This document shows, piece after piece, positions 1-6,258 of a stretch of DNA of 9,583 bases (the first letter of the stretch is position 1; each line of letters opens with the position of its first letter). The notes under the pieces were generated by a model. The model did no database searches. It saw only the letters and a program-made list of their open reading frames with translations, and was not told the origin of the DNA. The stretch is from Roseimaritima sp. GTDB lineage: Bacteria; Planctomycetota; Planctomycetia; Pirellulales; Pirellulaceae. The DNA lies in contig SLFV01000034.1 of NCBI GenBank assembly GCA_007124075.1, positions 1 to 9,583 of the forward strand, given 5' to 3'. Both the position numbers and the translations under genes were made by a program.

Positions 1-1870
1 TACTGAAGGCATCGACGAAGGCCCGCTCGCGAAGATTTTGATAACGCAACTGTCGCCGCGCCGTCGCTGCCATATGGCTATGCTCCAGGGCATGCTGCGA
101 AATCAATCGCTCGGTTCCCGCGAGTTCGGCTAGGTCCGGAGCGATCTCGTTGGCGGCTTCGTCATAACGCCCTTCACGCATCACCGCGTTCAGTTGCGCG
201 GATAGTTGTCCAATCCGGGCTTGAGTGCGAAACGTGTCGGCCAGTAAACGCTCCACCGCCTCCCCCGCCGCGACACGTTGTTGGACCGACTGTTGGTCCA
301 CCATGAACGCCTCGGTACGTGCAGACGCCACTTGCAACGCGGAGTTTAGCTGTCCCAGTAATTCCTCACGCGCAGCAGGATCGACATCGGGTTCGCTGTC
401 GACAATTGCGCGCAAAATCTTCAAATTCTCGGTCGCCTGCTGCGGACTGCGAGCCATCAAGCGTTGGGCGGACGTCAATCCGGCTCGCACCTCTGCTCGC
501 AGACGCCCCGTGTTTTGACGACGTTCCGCATCGACTTGGTCCAACAATCCGCTGGATTGTTCCAACTGATCGCCGGGTTCCAATCCCAATGCATCCAGAG
601 CATCCGGTTCATCCATCGGTGCCATTTCGCGAATCCCCTGTTGCTGCAGCAAAGCGGTTAACCTGCGATCATCGCCAGCCAATTTCGCAATCGATCGGGC
701 CTGTGGATTGTTAGGGTCGATTTGCAACGCCATCTCAGCGATACTGGCGGCCCCGCGGGCATTCCCCTGGGTCAACGCAAAACTTCCCTGTTCGACCATC
801 CGCTCGACACGAAAATTCATCACCCGCGCAACCTCGCGGAGCGCCTCCGAACCCGGAATTGGCAGCAGCAAACCGTGATTGTAGGCCGTACTTCCGACCA
901 TCCCCGGCAGGAAGCTCATATCCGGGCTGCTCGCTTCGGGTGTGGCCTGTAGACCCAGCGATACGGGGACATTGTTCAGTTTGCCATCAAACACCACTTT
1001 TGCCGACGTCGATTCATCATCCAGTCGTCCGATATAAATTGAATCACGATCAAATCGCAGCGGCGGCAGTCGCTTGGCTTGCACCATTTGCATACTGTTG
1101 GGTGCTTGAACCTGCTGCAACCAAATTGGAGAAATCGTTGCCGCTGCGGCTAGTTGCTTGCCAAAATGTTCCGCGTCACCAAGCCCGTCTTCACCACTGA
1201 CCAGCGTGACGCCGCCGGTATGGTTAGCCAATGCTGCTAAAAACTCCACATTGGGCGTCGGCCCCACTGCCAACGAATGCAGCGAAATCCGGTCGGCTCG
1301 AAGCGCGTCGACCAGCACACCAAAGCGTTCTTCACTGCGAATTTCACCCAGCGATGCACCATCGCCGATGTAAACGATGCTGCGAGTTCCCGTCGAATTG
1401 ACAAGTTCCCCCCGAACTTGATGCAGAGCTTCGGCCAAATTAGTATTCCCCAGCGGCAAACGCCCACGCAGTTTCTCCACCGCGGAAGCGGTCGCGGAAT
1501 CGCTCGCCCCGGCGAACGAATCGCCCATGGGGGTCGCTTTCACATCAACCGCATACAGCTTAACACGATCCCGGTCGCGCAGTTGACCCAGCACCGCCTG
1601 CATGGCTGCGAGGGCCGCACCGCGATAAGGACCCGATTGGCTGGCGGATGTGTCGACCAGCACCACCACTTGAGCGTCCGACCCTTGCGCCCTTTCGACC
1701 AACGCTTCGACGGCGGAGGGTTGCACCGCAAGAGCGAAAAACATTTCCCCCTGTTCGGTTTTAAACGTGGCGAGGCGATGGCTGCCTGACGCCACCTCCG
1801 CTGCGGACGAGACGTCCCCAAGAAAGCCGTAACATGCAAGCACCAAAGGTACGACGCGAAGGAGTCCCAT
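1..1870 (-). CDS. Exported VWA-domain protein, C-terminus beyond window
   Basis: An uninterrupted minus-strand frame of 623 codons runs from an ATG at 1870 to the left edge. Residues 1-23 look like a signal peptide (hydrophobic run LLRVVPLVLACYGFLG, then SSA-AE). Residues 66-210 are a von Willebrand A domain. The metal-ion-dependent adhesion site is visible as D73-T-S75-A-S77, T143 (LGNTN) and D170 (IGDG). Residues 420-620 are mostly helical, with heptad-like stretches. From memory, planctomycete proteins with this VWA-plus-helical layout go on into a secretin-like region, which here would lie off the edge. The role is unknown; an envelope or extracellular complex is a guess. GGAG lies 9 bases upstream of ATG 1870, which favours this start. 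In-frame ATGs at 1921 and 1969 are possible but have weaker ribosome-binding sites. The gene is divergent from the 2232 gene. Confidence 0.85.
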   Translation of the reverse strand, partial: MGLLRVVPLVLACYGFLGDVSSAAEVASGSHRLATFKTEQGEMFFALAVQPSAVEALVERAQGSDAQVVVLVDTSASQSGPYRGAALAAMQAVLGQLRDRDRVKLYAVDVKATPMGDSFAGASDSATASAVEKLRGRLPLGNTNLAEALHQVRGELVNSTGTRSIVYIGDGASLGEIRSEERFGVLVDALRADRISLHSLAVGPTPNVEFLAALANHTGGVTLVSGEDGLGDAEHFGKQLAAAATISPIWLQQVQAPNSMQMVQAKRLPPLRFDRDSIYIGRLDDESTSAKVVFDGKLNNVPVSLGLQATPEASSPDMSFLPGMVGSTAYNHGLLLPIPGSEALREVARVMNFRVERMVEQGSFALTQGNARGAASIAEMALQIDPNNPQARSIAKLAGDDRRLTALLQQQGIREMAPMDEPDALDALGLEPGDQLEQSSGLLDQVDAERRQNTGRLRAEVRAGLTSAQRLMARSPQQATENLKILRAIVDSEPDVDPAAREELLGQLNSALQVASARTEAFMVDQQSVQQRVAAGEAVERLLADTFRTQARIGQLSAQLNAVMREGRYDEAANEIAPDLAELAGTERLISQHALEHSHMAATARRQLRYQNLRERAFVDAFS

Positions 1871-1958
1871 GCGTCCAGTCTCCGAGAATAGTTGGGCAAA
1901 AAGTTTGCTTCGTCGATGCATTTCACACCAGTCAGTATTGCAGTTTATTTGGAACCAC

Positions 1959-1979
1959 GAAATTTGCATAACAAATTTC
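1959..1979. promoter_or_regulatory. Palindromic operator-like site
   Basis: GAAATTTG (1959-1966) and CAAATTTC (1972-1979) are perfect inverted repeats around the 5-base centre CATAA. The site lies about 90 bases upstream of the VWA start, in the divergent spacer. Its two-fold symmetry and AT-rich arms suit binding by a dimeric regulator. No regulator gene lies nearby, and an AT-rich palindrome of this size can arise by chance. Confidence 0.3.
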
Positions 1980-2148
1980 AGGCGATTTACAGAAAGATCA
2001 AAGATCCGATGAGAAATCCCCGGGCTTGACCTGCCGCCAACGGTCGCCTGCGGTATTCATGCACCGTTGTGACGCAAGTGTATCGTTTTGCAACACTGCT
2101 TCCGTGCCCATTCAAAGTGAAATAGGCGTTATTGCTCAAGTTAGCTAG

Positions 2149-2176
2149 TTGCGTGCCAGATGATGTTCAATAATAA
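2149..2176 (+). promoter_or_regulatory. Possible sigma-70-like promoter
   Basis: TTGCGT (2149-2154) and TAATAA (2171-2176) are separated by 16 bases, roughly 55 bases upstream of the ATG at 2232. The -35 box is a fair match, the -10 box is imperfect and the spacing is one base short. Planctomycete promoter consensus is poorly known, so this is only a candidate. Confidence 0.2.
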
Positions 2177-2231
2177 GCGTAGTTCAGATTGCCTGGACGC
2201 TGGCAGCATTTTTTTCTCTGGTGAATGAATC

Positions 2232-3017
2232 ATGGGCCGAGTTTCCCAAACCGTCGACAAAATCAATACAACCATTCGGACCTTGCTGGCGTCGGTGGCA
2301 TTGTTTTTTGTGGGGGGTACGGGATATGTCGTCTATGATAAAGTCACCAAGGACGAACGTGAATTACGAGTCGCACAGGGCCAATTGGTGATGGTACAGG
2401 AGGAGTTAGCGAACGCCCAGCAGCAGGTGACGTTGGCACGTGAGGAACTGACGGCTGCAAATCAGGAAATCGAACGCCTGGGGATTTCAATGCGACTGTT
2501 GAAAACCGACATGCGGCTGGGCCAATTGGATGTGATCAACCAGACCATGGACGAGGAGGGCCAATTGTTCACTTCGATTCGGTTTGTCGAGATTGCCGAA
2601 GATGGCACCGAAATCGGCCCGGAACGCGAGTTCACGCTGAAGGGGGATCTGGTTTACGTCGATAACTGGGTGGTCAAGTTTGACGATGAGTTTGTGCAGC
2701 AGGCTCACTTGCAGAAGGGAACATCGCTAGTCCTTTTCCGAAGGATTTTTGGGGAAGAGCAAAAGCCGATTGATGGTTATCAACTGGACGAAGTGGGCTT
2801 GATGCCCCAGGCCTATGCCAGCGGCGGTCAGCCATCGGATTTTGAAAAAGAGATTTGGGATCAGTTTTGGTTGATCGCCAACGATCGCGAGCGTGCAAAG
2901 CGAATGGGAATCCGGGCGGCTCACGGCGAAGCAGTCTCGATCAAGGTCCAGGCAAACCAGTCTTACAAAGTAGTGCTCCGGGCCAGTGATGGGTTGTCAA
3001 TCGTGCCAGTGCAATAA
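2232..3017 (+). CDS. Membrane-anchored coiled-coil protein, unknown function
   Basis: This 261-residue protein has a short basic N-terminus and one hydrophobic segment at about residues 17-35 (LLASVALFFVGGTGYVVY). A charged heptad-like coiled coil follows at about 38-95, rich in E, Q, A and L (VQEELANAQQQVTLAREEL). The rest, 100-261, is a soluble domain with alternating beta-like stretches (TSIRFVEIAEDG, GDLVYVDNWVVKF) and an amphipathic helix near 205-225. This suggests a single-pass inner-membrane protein whose coiled coil holds a C-terminal domain away from the membrane, probably in the periplasm. I do not recognise the C-terminal domain or any catalytic motif. Similar membrane-anchored hypothetical proteins occur in planctomycetes. 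No strong Shine-Dalgarno precedes the ATG. The next gene starts 165 bases downstream on the same strand. Confidence 0.8.
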   Translation: MGRVSQTVDKINTTIRTLLASVALFFVGGTGYVVYDKVTKDERELRVAQGQLVMVQEELANAQQQVTLAREELTAANQEIERLGISMRLLKTDMRLGQLDVINQTMDEEGQLFTSIRFVEIAEDGTEIGPEREFTLKGDLVYVDNWVVKFDDEFVQQAHLQKGTSLVLFRRIFGEEQKPIDGYQLDEVGLMPQAYASGGQPSDFEKEIWDQFWLIANDRERAKRMGIRAAHGEAVSIKVQANQSYKVVLRASDGLSIVPVQ

Positions 3018-3092
3018 GGGCCACCAAGGCTGGGACTTTCCAGCGTCCCCGGTTGGCAATGTATTCCATGTTTCGTAGCCAGCTTTCCTTGG

Positions 3093-3117
3093 CGGTCGAG
3101 CAGTTTTTGCTTGACCG
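3093..3117. repeat. Stem-loop between two co-directional genes
   Basis: CGGTCGAGCA (3093-3102) pairs with TGCTTGACCG (3108-3117) around the loop GTTTT, giving 10 pairs of which one is a G-U wobble. No U-tract follows, so it is not a classical intrinsic terminator. It lies 76 bases after the 261-residue gene and 66 bases before the fusion gene. It could attenuate read-through or stabilise an mRNA end. Confidence 0.4.
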
Positions 3118-3182
3118 ACGTTCTTGGCGATTCAAACTAGACGCCGTGAGGGAATTGATTCAAACTTTCAAGAAAGCTGTCG

Positions 3183-4547
3183 ATGCGAGACGGTCTAGCG
3201 ATCGGTGACGAAGCAGAATTGGATTGGCAGGTTAGTGCGGAACATGTCATCCATCTGGGGTACCCTGTTCCGTCGTTAATCGATGGTCGGTTGGCGACGG
3301 ATGTCCGTGATCCCAGCGTGTCTGCGGTGGTTTTTTCCACTCCATTCATGATCCTGTTAATGGAACGAGCGGCTCGGAAGGTAATCGAGCCATTCTTGGA
3401 TTATGGGGAGGCTTCCGTCGGGGCAAGCGTCGAGGTAGATCATCTGGCCGGTACGCCGCTGGGCGCCCAGGTTCGCGGCGTGGCTCGTGTGAAGGCGATT
3501 CAGGGGAAAATGATTGATTTCGAAGTATCGGCCTTCGACCAGCACGAACAGATTGGGCGGGGTACGCATCGGCGCGCGGTGGTGCGTCTGGACAAAGTCG
3601 CCAAACGGATCGCGCAAAAAGCAAATCCGCAGCAGTCCGCTTCATCCTCTGACTCCTGGTTGTCGGGCGTTGCGATCATGCCTGCCAGCATCACGGATCG
3701 ATTTCAACCCCACGCCGATTCCCCAACCGATCACGCTCGGCAGACCGCTAACATGAATTCCAGCAATTTACCTGATACGCCGACGCTGGATGTCGCGTTG
3801 GACGGCACACTGGCAACCGTCACTTTGAACCGGCCCCAAAAATTGAATGCGGTCAATTCCCAGATGACCTCGGATTGGGAACGGCTGAATCTCTTTCTTG
3901 CAGCCAATCCGCAAATCCGCATCGTTTTGGTGACGGGCGCTGGGTCGGCGTTTTGTGCTGGCGATGATCTCACCGAGGTCGGTTCCTTAAGCTTGCGCGA
4001 GGCGGAGACGCTCAGTTATCGCCAAGCCAGGATGTATTTGGCGTGGGAACAGTTGCCGCAAGTCTTTGTTGGGGTCGTCAATGGTGCTGCCTTGGGAGGG
4101 GGGTGCGTCGCCGCAAATTCCTGCGATCTTCGGATTGCGGCACACAACGCGACATTTGGCATGCCGGAGGTCCTGCGAGGCTGGCCACCTGGATATGGAG
4201 TCGCCCAGTTAACTGCACTTGTGGGTAAATCGCGAGCCATGCAGATGTGTTTATTCGGCCAACCGATCACCGCACGCCAAGCACTTGAGTTTGGGTTGGT
4301 GCAGCGTGTCTGTCCTGCGGCGACGCTCATGACCGAAGCAAGGCAGTTGGCCCAGCAATTGCTGCAGTTGCCTCCCCAAGCCTTGCGGGAAACTAAACGA
4401 CTTGTTCATGTCGACGAGGGGCTGCAGCCGAAGACTGCGTTCCTGGCTGACACGGCCGCCTACATCCGCTGCCTTGCGGAACCCGATGCGCGAGAAGGAA
4501 TTGCCGCATTCAAGGAAAAACGTCCGCCACGGTTTCCCAACGAATAG
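3183..4547 (+). CDS. FlK-like hotdog thioesterase / crotonase fusion
   Basis: This 454-residue protein has two enzyme domains. Residues 1-145 resemble fluoroacetyl-CoA thioesterase FlK of Streptomyces cattleya, as I recall that sequence. T53, E61 and H87 match catalytic Thr42, Glu50 and His76; G80 and R131 match Gly69 and Arg120. The offset is a constant +11, caused by an insertion near residues 28-48. Residues 146-200 are a polar linker. Residues 201-454 are an enoyl-CoA hydratase/isomerase (crotonase) domain, with the CoA-site motif FCAGDDL (257-263) and the oxyanion-hole motif GAALGGGC (301-308). E329 (MPEVLRG) matches the second catalytic Glu of rat hydratase, but V309 replaces the first (Glu144). 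A cytosolic acyl-CoA enzyme is likely; substrate and reaction are unknown, and resistance to fluoroacetate should not be assumed. The start is set by the FlK-like N-terminus (MRDGLAIGDEAEL). An internal ATG at 3753 could start the crotonase separately, but it lacks a good ribosome-binding site. Confidence 0.88.
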   Translation: MRDGLAIGDEAELDWQVSAEHVIHLGYPVPSLIDGRLATDVRDPSVSAVVFSTPFMILLMERAARKVIEPFLDYGEASVGASVEVDHLAGTPLGAQVRGVARVKAIQGKMIDFEVSAFDQHEQIGRGTHRRAVVRLDKVAKRIAQKANPQQSASSSDSWLSGVAIMPASITDRFQPHADSPTDHARQTANMNSSNLPDTPTLDVALDGTLATVTLNRPQKLNAVNSQMTSDWERLNLFLAANPQIRIVLVTGAGSAFCAGDDLTEVGSLSLREAETLSYRQARMYLAWEQLPQVFVGVVNGAALGGGCVAANSCDLRIAAHNATFGMPEVLRGWPPGYGVAQLTALVGKSRAMQMCLFGQPITARQALEFGLVQRVCPAATLMTEARQLAQQLLQLPPQALRETKRLVHVDEGLQPKTAFLADTAAYIRCLAEPDAREGIAAFKEKRPPRFPNE

Positions 4548-4573
4548 GCCTACGAAACGACGGGTGCCTTTTC

Positions 4574-4608
4574 GGGGCAAGCGGCAGACTCAATTACCGC
4601 TTAACCCC
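4574..4608 (+). terminator. GC hairpin after the fusion gene
   Basis: AAGCGG (4579-4584) pairs with CCGCTT (4597-4602). The helix extends through a small internal loop to GGGG (4574-4577) pairing with CCCC (4605-4608). It begins 26 bases after the stop of the fusion gene. No U-run follows, so a role in ending or protecting the transcript is inferred from position only. Confidence 0.3.
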
Positions 4609-4757
4609 CTGGCCTGCTGTGTGGAAGCAGTCTTAAGAAGGGGGGCAGTTTCTCGTTCTGCCGCTGGTCTGACGGGTAAGCCTGGCCTGTCCAAACTTTG
4701 GGGTTGACACGGGAAAACATGAGACTGTTTTTGTGCCGTTCGTCGGACGTATCGGGA

Positions 4758-4802
4758 GTCCCGAAGGGACGAAATGTTGTAGCCACGGGCGCAAGCCCGT
4801 GG
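4758..4802. repeat. Two-hairpin element between convergent genes
   Basis: Two short perfect hairpins lie in tandem. GTCCC-GAA-GGGAC spans 4758-4770. CCACGGGC-GCAA-GCCCGTGG spans 4783-4802, an 8-bp stem capped by a GNRA-type tetraloop. Twelve bases separate them. The element ends 29 bases from the 3' end of the minus-strand TIM-barrel gene, in a convergent spacer. I have the impression that this pattern recurs in planctomycete intergenic regions, which would make it a REP-like dispersed element, but the window has only one copy. It could also act as a bidirectional terminator. Confidence 0.6.
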
Positions 4803-4831
4803 AACGAATCTTACAACCGCGATAATGAACG

Positions 4832-5749
4832 CTAGTTCATAGGAGTTGGTTCGTACGGAATGCTGGCCACCAAATCGATTGGTTTGGGGGGCACAGGCAG
4901 CCCCGCTTCGGTGAAGATCGCATCGATCGCCTCCTGCGCCTCGTTGACGGTCGCCTCGCGAGTTCGGTCGCGATTCTGAGCCGACGAGGCCGTTGGCATC
5001 ACGACCGCCTCGACGCCTGCTGCTGCAAAATGCTTCAACAAACCAACGTGATCAAAACCGTCGCCAGCTTTTGGCAGCACACGATCGGATGTTTTCGCTT
5101 CTGCAATCGCCACGCCAGGCACCAAGTCGCCTAAACGAATCACAAACACCTGACTGGGCGGCAGAGCCTTGATCTGCTCAATCGCCCCCCCCCCGACCGG
5201 CCAGTCCCAGGTGTCGACTACAAACCCCACCTGGTCACTGGAGACCGATTTGACGAAGGCAAGAAATGCTTCGACCGTGTTAACGAAGGGAAAATTCTTA
5301 CCTTCGATCTTGTCCTTACCTGCGGTAAAAGACAACGCGAGTCGAATTTCCTTCTGGGCCAAAATCGCAGCAACCTCTTTGACACGCTGGCTGGTTTTTT
5401 CAAAAAATTCAGGAAAAGCGGCCAGATCGGTTGCCGCTGGCAGTCGCAGGGTGGCCAGCGACGCATTTAACTGTTCGGCCAGTTCCGCCAAGGGATGAAC
5501 CTGAGCCAAACTGCCAGCGAAGGTGTCGTCGTCAACATCCAGATCAATTCCCGCATCAAACGAGCCGATTGCGATTTCCGCTGCTCGCAGGTACTTCGCA
5601 GCGTCATCGAAACTCGTCCGCTGGCAGCGTTTCAACATGTCCATCATGTTGACTTCGATGCCGCGAAATGCGTACGTCAATGCCAACTCAATTAGTTCGC
5701 TTTGGCGTCCCGTGATACCTAAACCTTGCGGTGAAAAATTCTTCAACAT
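4832..5749 (-). CDS. Xylose-isomerase-like TIM-barrel protein, degenerate metal site
   Basis: This 305-residue protein fits the AP-endonuclease-2/xylose-isomerase-like TIM-barrel superfamily ('sugar phosphate isomerase/epimerase'). It shows successive strand-like segments: FRGIEVN, AIGSFDA, IRLALSFTAG (135-144), VGFVVDTWDW (174-183), VFVIRLGD (201-208) and VEAVVMP (246-252). The line RVLPKAGDGFDHVGLLKHF (223-241) matches the usual 'R..PG.G..D...ll..L' signature. In catalytic members the metal is held by Glu, Asp, His and Glu. Here D179 is present, but the other positions appear to be S140, R205 and P252. The family label may therefore not predict sugar isomerisation; a non-metal enzyme or a binding protein is possible. 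No signal peptide is seen, so it is probably cytosolic. A GGAAGG motif lies 11 bases before the ATG. The codons for G186-G188 form part of a 10-base homopolymer. Confidence 0.82.
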   Translation of the reverse strand: MLKNFSPQGLGITGRQSELIELALTYAFRGIEVNMMDMLKRCQRTSFDDAAKYLRAAEIAIGSFDAGIDLDVDDDTFAGSLAQVHPLAELAEQLNASLATLRLPAATDLAAFPEFFEKTSQRVKEVAAILAQKEIRLALSFTAGKDKIEGKNFPFVNTVEAFLAFVKSVSSDQVGFVVDTWDWPVGGGAIEQIKALPPSQVFVIRLGDLVPGVAIAEAKTSDRVLPKAGDGFDHVGLLKHFAAAGVEAVVMPTASSAQNRDRTREATVNEAQEAIDAIFTEAGLPVPPKPIDLVASIPYEPTPMN

Positions 5750-5848
5750 AATTAACGTAACCTTCCCAATTTCGTTCCGTGATCCAATCCGCCTGTAAAA
5801 AGGCTTCGAAATCTGCTTGGCGGCCGGTTACCTTTCCAGTTTAGGGGA

Positions 5849-5898
5849 GTGGATCTTGGCAAGGATCCTCTTCAGGCAGGACCTTCGCCAAGATCCAC
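5849..5898. repeat. Long near-perfect inverted repeat (50 bases)
   Basis: GTGGATCTTGGC (5849-5860) pairs perfectly with GCCAAGATCCAC (5887-5898). Inward, AAGG (5861-5864) pairs with CCTT (5882-5885) past a bulged C5886, and TCC (5866-5868) pairs with GGA (5879-5881) past a bulged A5865. That makes 19 base pairs around a 10-base loop. No T-run follows on either strand, so it is not a classical intrinsic terminator. It could be a REP-like dispersed element, a structured RNA or a regulatory target. Confidence 0.7.
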
Positions 5899-6130
5899 GA
5901 CAAGCAGCCCTAATTTTTATTTGTAACAGACCACCGGCTACACGCCCGAATGTTCGGCAGGCAGTTCTCTACCAAATCATTTGTAGGCTCGGGGTGCGGA
6001 CAAAGTATCGCAGGTTACCCCAGTGTTAGCAAAGGGGGGAGATGCTTTAGGATACGCGGAGCACTGCGGACGATCAGGGAGTAATCCGAAATCAACCCCG
6101 GTGATCTCGATCCTGTGCTTCGCCCGTTGA

Positions 6131-6154
6131 AAGCCGAAAAACCTTCTTCGGCTT
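6131..6154 (+). terminator. Terminator-like stem-loop in spacer
   Basis: AAGCCGAA (6131-6138) pairs with TTCGGCTT (6147-6154), a perfect 8-bp stem with an 8-base loop. It is followed by CTTGATTTT, a short T-rich tail. No plus-strand gene ends just upstream, so it would be either the end of an unannotated transcript or a structure in the leader of the 6259 gene. Confidence 0.3.
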
Positions 6155-6258
6155 CTTGATTTTCCAAGTCCTTGCTAGGTCACCATCGGGTCAACCCCCT
6201 TTTTCATTAGGCTGTTCGACCCGGACAAACTTTCAAACTTTTTTGCAGAAAACGGCTG

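Larger units (their letters stand above)
1871..2231. other. Divergent intergenic spacer, no gene seen
   Basis: These 361 bases separate two divergent genes, so promoters for both should lie here. I find no credible coding frame apart from a possible N-terminal extension of the VWA gene (in-frame ATGs at 1921 and 1969). The spacer holds a perfect 8-bp inverted repeat at 1959-1979, a possible sigma-70-like promoter at 2149-2176, and a T-rich run near 2211-2218 just before the downstream start. Confidence 0.6.
5750..6258. other. 509-base divergent spacer with stem-loops, no gene seen
   Basis: This spacer separates the minus-strand TIM-barrel gene from the plus-strand phosphodiesterase gene. The one plus-strand frame present (5817-6029, 70 codons) has no recognisable protein features and runs through the large hairpin, so I do not call it. 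The spacer contains the long hairpin at 5849-5898 and a stem-loop at 6131-6154. A third, bulged stem lies at 6187-6223: CGGGTC with GACCCG, plus an AA/TT extension. Nothing matches the RNA families I can recognise by eye (tRNA, 4.5S SRP RNA). Confidence 0.55.

Noticed and set aside
1540..1926. Minus-strand frame of 128 codons
   Set aside because: It is a shadow in a different minus-strand frame from the VWA gene, whose own frame shows a signal peptide and a VWA metal site.
2189..2219. TGCC/GGCA mini-stem followed by a T-run upstream of the 2232 gene
   Set aside because: A 4-bp stem is too weak, and a terminator directly before a start codon without an upstream gene makes little sense.
3029..3044. 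Five-bp stem (GCTGG/CCAGC) just after the 261-residue gene
   Set aside because: It is short and without a U-tract, so it is insufficient for a terminator call.
3346..3694. Several minus-strand frames within the thioesterase domain
   Set aside because: They are antisense shadows; the plus frame has conserved catalytic residues.
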